From: Chloroflexota bacterium
GTDB taxonomy: Bacteria; Chloroflexota; UBA6077; SHYK01
NCBI GenBank assembly: GCA_035652535.1
Contig: DASRDP010000143.1
Coordinates: 1-43,789 of the forward strand
Reading direction: 5' to 3'
DNA: 43,789 nt
The notes below the pieces were generated by a model. That model was not told the origin of the DNA and did not search any database. It saw only the letters and a list, made by a program, of their open reading frames with translations. The translations under genes and the position numbers were made by a program. Below, piece by piece: positions 16,284 to 24,196 of this stretch; the first letter of the stretch is position 1; each line of letters opens with the position of its first letter.

Positions 16284-17990
16284 GTGGAGCCGCACAAGGA
16301 CGGCTGGCAAGGCGACGGCTCGCCAAGCGAATCGACGCTCCGCGCGCTTGCTGAGCAGACCGCGTCGGGGCTGCTCGTGGTTTCGGACGACGGCACGATC
16401 CGCTACGCCGGAAGCTCCACTGAGGTGCTTCTGGGTCATCCACCGCGCGACATGGCGTCCACGAATGTTTTCGCGCTCGTGCACGCAGAAGACGTGGAGC
16501 GGCTCCGGTTGGCGATCGCCGCTGTCGGGCCGCGCGAAGGGGACACCAGCTACGAGGAATTTCGGGTGGCTGCGCCTACCGGGGGTTGGCGCTGGGTGGG
16601 CGCGTCCATACGCAACTGTACAGCCGACCCGCAGATAGGCGGCCTGCTGCTTCATCTGCACGACGTCACCAGGCGAAAGCAGCTCGACGAGAACGCGGTC
16701 CTGCAGCAGGTGATGTACGACCGGCTGACGGGCTTGCCGAGCCGCCCGCTGCTCCAAGACCTGCTCGAGCGCGCGTGTCTCGTGGCGGCTCGCGAGCGCG
16801 AGCCGCTGGCGGTGCTCCTGATCAACATCGATCGATTCAAGGACGTGAACGTGGCGCTCGGACACACGCTGGGCGACGCGGTGCTGGCGATGGTGGCGCA
16901 GCGCCTACGGGCAACCCTTCGCGTTTCCGACACGTTTGCGCGGCTGATCGGCGACGAGTTCGTTGCGCTCTTGCGGGACAGCGACGAGGTCAGCGCGCTG
17001 AACGTAGCGGAGCGCGTCGCGGCAGCATTCGAGGAGCCGTTTCTCATTGACCGCAACCGGATCGCCCTGAGTGCCAGCATGGGAATCGCTCTGTACCCAA
17101 TGCACGGGAAAGATGGCGAGGAGCTCCTTCGGCACGCGGACGTCGCCGTCCAAAACGCGCGCGAAATGCACCTTCCCTGCGCGGTGTATCGCTCAGAAGA
17201 CGACGGCCGCACCGTGCGCAGACTAGCCATGCGCGCCGAGCTTCGCGAGGCGATCGAGCAGAACCGCCTCGTTCAGTACTACCAGCCGAAGCGCACACTG
17301 CGCACGGGACGTATCGAAGAGGTCGAGGCTCTCGCGCGATGGGCGCACCCTTCACAGGGCTTCGTTCCGCCATCTGAGTTCATCCATCTCGCCGAACGCT
17401 GGAATGCGATTAAACCGTTGACGATTTGGGCGCTCCGGACCGCCATCAATGAGGCCGAAACGTGGAGCGCCGCGGGCTTGCCCCTTACCGTGAGCGTGAA
17501 CTTGTCGACGCGAGACCTGCACGGGCAAGACCTGGTGCCCGCGGTGAGCGAGCTACTGGGCGGGGCTGGGTTGGATCCCCACGCCCTCATCCTGGAAGTA
17601 ACCGAGAGCACGCTCATGGTGGATCCCGACAATGCGCGGTACGTCCTGGGGCAGCTCCAGGCGCTCGGTGTCGGGATCTCGGTGGATGATTTTGGAACGG
17701 GCTACTCCTCGCTTTCGTACCTGTCACGCTTGCCCTTGGACGAGCTGAAGATCGACTCTTCCTTCGTCGCCGGAATGAGGAGGACGGATCGAGAGCGGCT
17801 TGTGGTGGCGACGACCATTGATCTGGGCCATCGACTGGGGCTGACCGTGACCGCGGAAGGGGTCGAGGACGAGGCCACAGCCGGAACGCTGGCGGAGATG
17901 GGTTGCGATAAGGTCCAAGGGTACTACGTGTCTCGGCCGGTTCCCTCCGAGGAGCTGATGCGCTGGCTCCGCGAGACAGCTACGTCTTGA
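16284..17990 (+). CDS. PAS-GGDEF-EAL protein with degenerate GGDEF, probable c-di-GMP phosphodiesterase
   Basis: 568 residues, no transmembrane segment. Order: PAS sensor (about 20-130), GGDEF domain (about 140-305), EAL domain (about 315-565). The GGDEF signature reads I-G-D-E-F at 222-226, losing the first Gly, so cyclase activity is doubtful. The EAL domain keeps its key residues: E348-A-L, N406, E438, D468-D469, K489 and E525, so c-di-GMP hydrolysis is expected, perhaps with the GGDEF domain acting as a GTP-sensing module. The start is the GTG at 16284, five bases after GGAGG, rather than the GTG at 16245. The stop codon overlaps the first of a set of TTGA repeats that precede the potassium-transport operon. 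Confidence 0.92.
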   Translation: MEPHKDGWQGDGSPSESTLRALAEQTASGLLVVSDDGTIRYAGSSTEVLLGHPPRDMASTNVFALVHAEDVERLRLAIAAVGPREGDTSYEEFRVAAPTGGWRWVGASIRNCTADPQIGGLLLHLHDVTRRKQLDENAVLQQVMYDRLTGLPSRPLLQDLLERACLVAAREREPLAVLLINIDRFKDVNVALGHTLGDAVLAMVAQRLRATLRVSDTFARLIGDEFVALLRDSDEVSALNVAERVAAAFEEPFLIDRNRIALSASMGIALYPMHGKDGEELLRHADVAVQNAREMHLPCAVYRSEDDGRTVRRLAMRAELREAIEQNRLVQYYQPKRTLRTGRIEEVEALARWAHPSQGFVPPSEFIHLAERWNAIKPLTIWALRTAINEAETWSAAGLPLTVSVNLSTRDLHGQDLVPAVSELLGGAGLDPHALILEVTESTLMVDPDNARYVLGQLQALGVGISVDDFGTGYSSLSYLSRLPLDELKIDSSFVAGMRRTDRERLVVATTIDLGHRLGLTVTAEGVEDEATAGTLAEMGCDKVQGYYVSRPVPSEELMRWLRETATS

Positions 17991-18043
17991 GGCTGTTGAG
18001 GAAATATTGAGGTGGAGCCCGGGTCTGTTGACATCTTGTTGAG
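17985..18043 (+). promoter_or_regulatory. Helically phased TTGA direct repeats upstream of the KimA-KdpDE operon
   Basis: TTGAGG occurs at 17987, 17996 and 18007, TTGACA at 18028 and TTGAGC at 18038. Spacings are 9, 11, 21 and 10 bp, about five helical turns in all, so all five sites face the same side of the DNA. OmpR/PhoB-family regulators, to which KdpE belongs, bind direct repeats at such spacing, and a KdpE-like gene is in the operon downstream. TTGACA could double as a -35, but the best -10-like element (TATCGT, 18055) is 21 bp away. Confidence 0.42.
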
Positions 18044-18130
18044 CGAAAGCCCTCTATCGTCCTGATTGCGCAGCGCTTCCGAGCGTGTGCGGGGCTGGTG
18101 CCCGCCAACGGGTCCAGACAGGAACAGGAG

Positions 18131-20257
18131 ATGGAGAGATCGTCGGACCAGCCGGACGCAGAAATCCGGCCTGACCGACATGGCGCGAACGGCTCCGGGC
18201 GGGGCGACGCGAGGACGGACCCCGGCCAGACAAAGGTGCGAATCGGGCGGCACCAGGGCCGCAGTGTCGAAGTTGCCGGCCGGAGGCCTGGCGACCGCTA
18301 CGTTCGGACCGTCAGACGTCGAGCTCCGGAGTTTCGAGTTTCTGGGCCGGGCCAGCTCGTAGCGACCGAACGCGTATTTCACCCATCCGGGACTTTTGGG
18401 CGGATCGCCGAGCGTGTCCGCCGAGTGATCATCGGGCAGCGGATCCCGAACGAGCGCGAGCTTCACGAGCGCATTGGCGTGGTCAAGGGCCTGGCCGTTT
18501 TCGCCTCGGACAACATCTCGTCGTCCGCCTACGCGTCGGAGGAGATTATGCGCGTGCTCCTCCTTGCGGGGGCGGGCGCGCTCAGCCTCACATTGCCGAT
18601 CACGATTGCCATTGTGATCGTCCTTGCCATTGTCGTGGCGAGCTATCAGCAAACGATCCATGCATATCCAAATGGCGGCGGCTCCTACATCGTGGCCAAT
18701 GACAACCTCGGCGCGCCGGCGGGCCTCACCGCCGCGGCGGCTCTCCTCACGGACTACGTCCTGACCGTATCGGTCTCGATTGCTGCGGGGGTCGCGGCTC
18801 TCACCTCTATCTTTCCCGCCATGTACGAACCGAAGGTATGGATCGGGGTGGGCTTCGTAGTCCTGCTCACCATGGGAAACCTCCGCGGGATCCGAGAGAG
18901 CGCATCGATCTTCGCAGCACCAACGTACCTGTATCTCGTGTCGATTTTTGGGCTTCTGGCATATGGGCTCTATCTCACTACTACGGGCGCCCTCCCGACC
19001 TATCACGCGCCTCTTGAGTGGCAGGAGGCCGCGGGGACCCAGGGGCTCGGAATCGTGCTCCTGCTGCGCGCGTTTGCTTCGGGTTCGGTAGCCCTCACCG
19101 GCACGGAAGCGGTTTCGAATGGCGTTCCAGCATTTGCTCCGCCAGAGTCGGCGAGGGCGCGGATGGTGTTGATCCTCATGGGAAGCTTCTTCGGGATCAT
19201 CTTCTTGGGGATCAGCTTCCTGGCCGGACAACTCGGAATTCTTCCCGATCCGACAGAAGCCGAGACCGTCGTCAGTCAGCTCGCCCGAACCCTCGTCGGC
19301 GAGGGGACGCCGTTTCACTATTTGATCCAAATTTCGACGGCGTTGCTACTCGTTCTCGCTGCTAACACGGCATTCGCCGATTTTCCTCGGCTGGCCAGCA
19401 TTCTGGCCAAGGACGGGTACTTGCCGCGCGCGTTCCAATTTCGTGGCGAGCGTCTCGCGTTCAACGTGGGGATCGCACTGCTCGCCCTGCTTGCCGCCGC
19501 GCTCATCGTCGGGTTTGGCGGAAGCGTCACGAATCTCATTCCGCTCTATACGGTGGGCGTCTTTGTCGCGTTCACGCTGAGCCAGACGGGCATGGTTCGG
19601 CACTGGTGGCGACTGAAGTCGGTCGAACGGACATGGGGCTGGCGCGCACTTTTCAACGGGATCGGGGCGCTTGCGACGGGGGTCGTGGCGATCGTTGTCG
19701 GAGCGGTCAAGTTCTCCCTCGGCGCCTGGATGGTGCTGGTGCTCATCCCGATCCTCATCTCGGTAATGTGGGCAATTCGTCGCCACTATGGACATGTGGA
19801 GGCGGCCCTCGCGATCGATTGGCCTGAGACGCTGCCGCCCCCGCCGCCCGCGCCCGACGTCGTAGTGCCGATCCGCGCCCTCGATCGAGCGACGATCGAG
19901 GCGCTTTCCTACGCACGGTCGATCTCGCCGAACGTCACCGCTGTCCACGTATCTGATGACCGCGGCCAGGCGGCGTTGCTGCGGCAGCGATGGGATCAGA
20001 TGAAGAGCGAAGTTCCCCTGGTAATCATCGAGTCACCGTTTCGCTCGCTGATTCCGCCCCTCGTCGCGTACATCGCAGAGCAAGATGACCAGGAGCCCGG
20101 CAGGCCGATCACCGTCGTGCTGCCAGAATTCGTCCCTCGCCACCTCTGGGAGCAGTTGCTCCACGGTCAGACGGCGTTGCGCTTGAAGCTCCGCCTCTTT
20201 GCGCGTCCGCACACCGTTGTGGTCGATGTGCCCTACCACCTCCACAGAGTAAGCTAA
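18131..20257 (+). CDS. kimA: KimA-like APC-superfamily potassium importer
   Basis: 708 residues if the ATG at 18131 (AGGA seven bases upstream) is the start. The N-terminal ~80 residues are Arg/Gly/Asp-rich and look unlike the family, so the true start may be a later GTG. The core has about 12 helices and the family signature K-G-L-A-V-F-A-S-D-N-I-S-S-S-A-Y-A-S-E-E-I. The C-terminal ~130 residues form a soluble USP-like domain, as in Bacillus KimA (YdaO), a high-affinity K+ uptake protein of the KUP type controlled by c-di-AMP. The gene is directly followed by a small ORF and a KdpD/KdpE pair, which supports potassium uptake over amino-acid transport. The phased TTGA repeats lie 90-145 bp upstream. 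Confidence 0.82.
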   Translation: MERSSDQPDAEIRPDRHGANGSGRGDARTDPGQTKVRIGRHQGRSVEVAGRRPGDRYVRTVRRRAPEFRVSGPGQLVATERVFHPSGTFGRIAERVRRVIIGQRIPNERELHERIGVVKGLAVFASDNISSSAYASEEIMRVLLLAGAGALSLTLPITIAIVIVLAIVVASYQQTIHAYPNGGGSYIVANDNLGAPAGLTAAAALLTDYVLTVSVSIAAGVAALTSIFPAMYEPKVWIGVGFVVLLTMGNLRGIRESASIFAAPTYLYLVSIFGLLAYGLYLTTTGALPTYHAPLEWQEAAGTQGLGIVLLLRAFASGSVALTGTEAVSNGVPAFAPPESARARMVLILMGSFFGIIFLGISFLAGQLGILPDPTEAETVVSQLARTLVGEGTPFHYLIQISTALLLVLAANTAFADFPRLASILAKDGYLPRAFQFRGERLAFNVGIALLALLAAALIVGFGGSVTNLIPLYTVGVFVAFTLSQTGMVRHWWRLKSVERTWGWRALFNGIGALATGVVAIVVGAVKFSLGAWMVLVLIPILISVMWAIRRHYGHVEAALAIDWPETLPPPPPAPDVVVPIRALDRATIEALSYARSISPNVTAVHVSDDRGQAALLRQRWDQMKSEVPLVIIESPFRSLIPPLVAYIAEQDDQEPGRPITVVLPEFVPRHLWEQLLHGQTALRLKLRLFARPHTVVVDVPYHLHRVS

Positions 20258-20259
20258 CC

Positions 20260-20571
20260 ATGGATTGGAGCACCGACGGATCCATTTCGCCGTCGGATCG
20301 CGCGCTCGTCGAGTTCATTGCCGCCACGGCCGCGACCATTGCGCGGAACCCTCACTTGGGGGCACTGCTCGCGGCCCCATGGCGTCGTGGAATGAGCGAT
20401 CTCGCTCGCCATGTCGCGGACTCCGCTGGTGTCGATCTGGTGATCTCAGTCGAAGGACGGTTTGCGCGACTGTGTTTCAGTCCCCGTCACCAGGATCGGA
20501 GCGTGGCGACATGGGCGGCCAGGCCGGGGTTGTGGCAGGTCATGCGCGTCGGGTCACGTGTGTCGCGATGA
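20260..20571 (+). CDS. Small hypothetical protein in the potassium operon
   Basis: 103 residues, not recognised. The ATG lies two bases after the KimA stop codon and the ORF ends 46 bp before the kinase start, so it fits translationally coupled operon spacing. The N-half is helical-looking (A-L-V-E-F-I-A-A-T-A-A-T-I-A-R) and the C-half reads like beta-strand (V-D-L-V-I-S-V-E-G-R-F-A-R-L-C-F). No signal peptide, membrane segment or known motif. It could be a small regulatory or c-di-AMP/K+-sensing partner, but nothing in the sequence shows that. It might also be a spurious ORF. Confidence 0.5.
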   Translation: MDWSTDGSISPSDRALVEFIAATAATIARNPHLGALLAAPWRRGMSDLARHVADSAGVDLVISVEGRFARLCFSPRHQDRSVATWAARPGLWQVMRVGSRVSR

Positions 20572-20617
20572 GTCATTCGGTGCATCTTCTGGCGCTGCGC
20601 AACTGCCCGATTTCGTC

Positions 20618-22237
20618 ATGAGCACGCTGAGGCTGGTCGCGCTGGATAGGTTGCGGAGCCTGGGTTGGATGCGTCGGCTCGCGGGCTACGTGTCCGCACT
20701 GGTCGCCGTCGGCATTGTCACCGGCGCAATCGGGCTAGCAAGCACACAGGTCCATCTCGCGAACGCGTCGATGCTCTACCTCATAGCGGTGAGCGCGCTC
20801 GGCATCTTCTTCGGCAAGGGGCCGGCGGTGGTCGCTTCGATGGCCGCGTTTCTGGCCTTTGATTTCTTCTTCATCCAGCCGATCCACACGCTGACGGTCA
20901 CAGATCCCGAAGAGTGGATCGCCCTCCTCGTGCTCCTGTTCACGGCCGTTGCGACGGGTCAGTTGGCAGCCGCTCAGCGCCAGCGGGCGCGAGAGGCGGA
21001 AGCCCGTGAGCGCGAGGCTATCGTGCTCTACGACGTCGGTCGCACGCTGTCAGAATCCGACTTGGACCAGGCGTTGCCAGCCGTCTCGAGGCGGCTGCGG
21101 CGGGAATTGAACCTCGACGCCGTGGCGATCGAAGTCCACGGCGCATCCGGGGGCCGCATTGAGCGAGCGGAGGTAGGCGCCCCGTACGCTGTCGAGGCAA
21201 CTCGACACGTGGCCACGCAGCCGGCGATGGTGTTGGGCACGAACCCAGAGGAACGAGGGACGGCCCTGGGGGTCCCGGGCCACTGGTTTCGGGCTGTTCC
21301 ATCCTCAACACCCCGCAGCGAGCGCAGACACCCGCGGCGGCTTCATGTTGTTCCAATCCACAGTCGTGATCGCCAAATTGGGCGCCTGATTCTGGTCCGG
21401 GTCCCCGGGGCAACGACGTTTGCCAGATCGGAAGACCGTATGCTCCTCGCGGTGACGAATCAAATCGGACAAGCTGTCGAACGCTCGGCGCTCCGCCGCG
21501 AAGCGATGGAGGCCGACGTTCTGCAGCGGGCGGATTCCCTCAAAACGGCGCTGCTGAACGCCGTTTCGCACGACCTCCGGACGCCGCTCGCTTCGATCAT
21601 CGCGTCCGCCAGCAGCCTGCGTCAGCACGACGTCACGTGGTCGGAGGACGAACGAGACGCCTTCGCGGAGGCGATCGAGCAAGAGGCTACGAGGTTGAAT
21701 CGGATCGTTGGGAGCCTACTCGATCTCTCGCGGATCCAGGGCGGAAGCCTTCACCCGCAGCGAGACTGGTACGACCTCGGATCTCTCATCGACGATGTGG
21801 TTGGGCGCCTCGGCCCCGGACTCGGCCGATGCACGGTCACGACGGATGTGCCGTCCGATCTGCCTCCCGTATTCGTCGACTCCACCGAGATCGATCAGGT
21901 GCTCTCGAATCTCCTCGAAAATGCCACCAAGCACACGCCGTGCGGCACCGAGGTGCGCGTCGCCGCGCGCACGCACGACGATGAGATCGAAGTTGAGGTG
22001 ACGGACGCCGGTCCAGGCATTCCGCCGGACGCATTGGGGCAACTCTTCGACCCCTTCTACACGCTCAGTGCGACGGGCGGTCAGCCCAGGGGCATCGGGC
22101 TGGGGCTTGCCATCGCGAAGGGCCTGGTCGAAGCTCACGCGGGGAGGATATGGGCGGAGAATCGCACCGAAGGCGGCGCCCGTTTCGTCTTCACCCTACC
22201 TGCCCGGACCGCGACGAGCGTACAAGGCGAACCGTGA
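20618..22237 (+). CDS. kdpD: KdpD-like sensor histidine kinase lacking the N-terminal KdpD/USP domains
   Basis: 539 residues from the ATG at 20618; the open frame upstream overlaps the small ORF. Order: four short transmembrane helices of the DUF4118 type (about 20-115), a linker helix, a GAF-like domain (about 135-290), HisKA with phospho-acceptor His318 in N-A-V-S-H-D-L-R-T-P-L, and HATPase with N435 in L-L-E-N-A-T-K-H and D-A-G-P-G-I-P. Full KdpD is about 900 residues and starts with a Walker-containing KdpD domain plus a USP domain that binds c-di-AMP; both are missing here. It overlaps the response-regulator gene by 4 bp. Likely senses potassium or turgor and phosphorylates the KdpE-like partner. 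Confidence 0.9.
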   Translation: MSTLRLVALDRLRSLGWMRRLAGYVSALVAVGIVTGAIGLASTQVHLANASMLYLIAVSALGIFFGKGPAVVASMAAFLAFDFFFIQPIHTLTVTDPEEWIALLVLLFTAVATGQLAAAQRQRAREAEAREREAIVLYDVGRTLSESDLDQALPAVSRRLRRELNLDAVAIEVHGASGGRIERAEVGAPYAVEATRHVATQPAMVLGTNPEERGTALGVPGHWFRAVPSSTPRSERRHPRRLHVVPIHSRDRQIGRLILVRVPGATTFARSEDRMLLAVTNQIGQAVERSALRREAMEADVLQRADSLKTALLNAVSHDLRTPLASIIASASSLRQHDVTWSEDERDAFAEAIEQEATRLNRIVGSLLDLSRIQGGSLHPQRDWYDLGSLIDDVVGRLGPGLGRCTVTTDVPSDLPPVFVDSTEIDQVLSNLLENATKHTPCGTEVRVAARTHDDEIEVEVTDAGPGIPPDALGQLFDPFYTLSATGGQPRGIGLGLAIAKGLVEAHAGRIWAENRTEGGARFVFTLPARTATSVQGEP

Positions 22238-22938
22238 GTGCGCATTCCCACCCCAAAATCCTGATTGTGGACGACGAGCCGGCGATCCGCAGAGCCGTCA
22301 GGACGAATCTTGTCGGGCATGGGTACGCGGTCGAGGAAGCGGAGAACGGCCGCGCGGCAGTGGAAATGCTTCTGTCGAGCAATGTCGACCTAATACTGCT
22401 GGATCTCGGTCTGCCGGACGCGGAAGGGCTGGAGGTCATTCGGGAGATTCGCACCTACGCGCAAACGCCAATCGTCGTCCTATCCGTCCGCGACGCGGAG
22501 CGCGACAAGGTCGCGGCCCTCGATGGCGGCGCAGATGACTATTTGACCAAACCGTTCGGCGCCAACGAGCTCTTGGCTCGCATCCGCGTGGCGCTTCGCC
22601 ATGCCGGCCGTGGACCGGACAGTCTCGGCGTCGTACTCACCGCCGGCGATCTCAGCTTGGACGTGGACAAGCGCAGGGTCACCCGGGCCGGACGGGAGAT
22701 CCACATGACGCCCACGGAGTACGAGCTGCTGAACGTGTTCATGAGCCATCCGGGTAAGGTCCTCACCGACCGGATGCTGCTTCGCGCTGTATGGGGGCCG
22801 TCGTATGGTGCGGAAGCCCACTACCTGCACGTCTACGTGGCCCGCCTTCGGAAAAAGATTGAACGGGATGGGCAGCAGGCGCGCTATGTGAAGACGGAGC
22901 CCGGCGTCGGCTACCGGTTTATGGCAGACGAGCCCTGA
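22234..22938 (+). CDS. kdpE: KdpE-like OmpR/PhoB-family response regulator
   Basis: 234 residues from a GTG at 22234 that overlaps the kinase stop (GTGA), indicating translational coupling. The receiver domain has the D13/D14 acidic pair (I-V-D-D-E), phospho-acceptor D57 in L-L-D-L-G-L-P-D, S84 and K106 in L-T-K-P-F-G. The C-terminal winged-helix domain has M-T-P-T-E-Y-E-L-L and V-Y-V-A-R-L-R-K-K-I-E and ends Y-V-K-T-E-P-G-V-G-Y-R-F, typical of KdpE. It should bind direct repeats and activate potassium-transport genes; the phased TTGA repeats before the KimA gene are a candidate target. No kdpFABC pump genes are in the window. Confidence 0.92.
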   Translation: MSAHSHPKILIVDDEPAIRRAVRTNLVGHGYAVEEAENGRAAVEMLLSSNVDLILLDLGLPDAEGLEVIREIRTYAQTPIVVLSVRDAERDKVAALDGGADDYLTKPFGANELLARIRVALRHAGRGPDSLGVVLTAGDLSLDVDKRRVTRAGREIHMTPTEYELLNVFMSHPGKVLTDRMLLRAVWGPSYGAEAHYLHVYVARLRKKIERDGQQARYVKTEPGVGYRFMADEP

Positions 22939-22953
22939 CGGGACCTCTCGCGC

Positions 22954-24072
22954 TCAAGGTAGCCACGGCTGCCGAGGGGGATCGATGTTCACCGGCCACG
23001 GCGCCTCACGCGGCGGATACGACGCGCGAACGCACGCCGGCCCGATCTCCGCAATGGACGTGACGCCGATGTTGGCCATGGCGAGCAGCATCTCCGTCCT
23101 CAGGATTTCGAGGGCGCGGGCGACCCCCGCGGTTCCCCCCGCTCCGAGCGCCCACGCCATGAGCTTTCCAATGAGCACGGCTCGCGCGCCCAGGGCGAGC
23201 GCCTTCACGACGTCGGTGCCACGCATGAACCCGCTGTCGACGAGCACTTCCGCTCGCCCGTCAACCGCGCGCACGATTTCCGGCAGGACGTCGAGCGTGG
23301 CCGGCGCGTGGTCGAGCTGCCGGCCGCCGTGATTTGAGACGTACACGACCTGTACACCATGCTGCACGGCCAGCTCGGCGTCCTCGGGGCTCAGGATTCC
23401 CTTCAGGATAATCGGAAGCGGGGTGGCGGAGCGAAGCCAATCGACATCGTCCCAGGTTAGACCCGCCTGGTAGTCGCGTGAGCCGCCGCCTTCGCTCCCG
23501 GGCAAGCCTGCGAGATTCGGCTGGGTGCCGCCGTCGCCTCGGAAGTACCGCTTGTGCAGGTCGCGCTCGCGCCGCCCGTAGGCCGCCGAGTCGACGGTCA
23601 GGCACAGCGCGGAATAGCCAGCGGTCTCGACGCGGCGAACGAGCGCGGCCAGCCATGCACGGTCGCCGCGAATGTAGATCTGGAACACGAGCGGGCCATT
23701 TGATCCGGCTCGGACCTCCTCCATGCTGGGCGACGAGAGCGTGCCGATGAAGGCCATGGTCCCAACCTGGTCCGCTGCTCTCGCGCACGCCAAGGCGCCG
23801 TCTGGGTCATAGTTCTGCGGACCGCCGATCGGCGCCAGCATGACCGGAAGCGAGAGCGGGTTGCCCAGGAAGGTTGTGGACGTCGTACGCGAGCGGACGT
23901 CGCGTAGGACGCGGGGGCGCAATGCGACGTAGTCGAACGCGGTTCGATTCCGTCGCAAGGTGGTTTCCGTCTCCGCGCCCCCGAAGGAATAGTCCCAGGC
24001 GTTGATGGGGAGGCGCTCCTTCGCCGCTTGAACGATCTCGGGGATGGTAATCCAGTCTTCGGGTCGATCCAT
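22954..24072 (-). CDS. FMN-dependent alpha-hydroxy-acid dehydrogenase/oxidase
   Basis: 372 residues, a single TIM barrel of the glycolate-oxidase / lactate-dehydrogenase (LldD) / lactate-oxidase family. Catalytic signature V-S-N-H-G-G-R-Q-L-D gives His248 and Arg251; K224 (I-I-L-K-G-I-L) and the FMN-contact region L-T-V-D-S-A-A-Y-G-R-R-E-R-D are present. It oxidises (S)-2-hydroxy acids to 2-oxo acids with FMN; whether the electron acceptor is O2 or the respiratory chain cannot be told. The ATG at 24072 has GGAG eight bases upstream; a GTG three codons earlier is an alternative. Convergent with the kdpE-like gene (15 bp apart) and divergent from the Ser/Thr kinase. Confidence 0.9.
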   Translation of the reverse strand: MDRPEDWITIPEIVQAAKERLPINAWDYSFGGAETETTLRRNRTAFDYVALRPRVLRDVRSRTTSTTFLGNPLSLPVMLAPIGGPQNYDPDGALACARAADQVGTMAFIGTLSSPSMEEVRAGSNGPLVFQIYIRGDRAWLAALVRRVETAGYSALCLTVDSAAYGRRERDLHKRYFRGDGGTQPNLAGLPGSEGGGSRDYQAGLTWDDVDWLRSATPLPIILKGILSPEDAELAVQHGVQVVYVSNHGGRQLDHAPATLDVLPEIVRAVDGRAEVLVDSGFMRGTDVVKALALGARAVLIGKLMAWALGAGGTAGVARALEILRTEMLLAMANIGVTSIAEIGPACVRASYPPREAPWPVNIDPPRQPWLP

Positions 24073-24196
24073 GTGTTTCACTCCATCTGAACCTGGGCTG
24101 ATCGCGGAGTCTAATGATCGAACGGATGCCGGTCAAGCGCCCGCATGGAGGCTCGGCTCATCGTATACTGGCGTACGTCGTGATCGCTGGGTTTCA

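Noticed and set aside
17924-19330. 468-codon minus-strand frame
   Set aside because: Antisense to the KimA-like importer; very charged, no hydrophobic core or motif.
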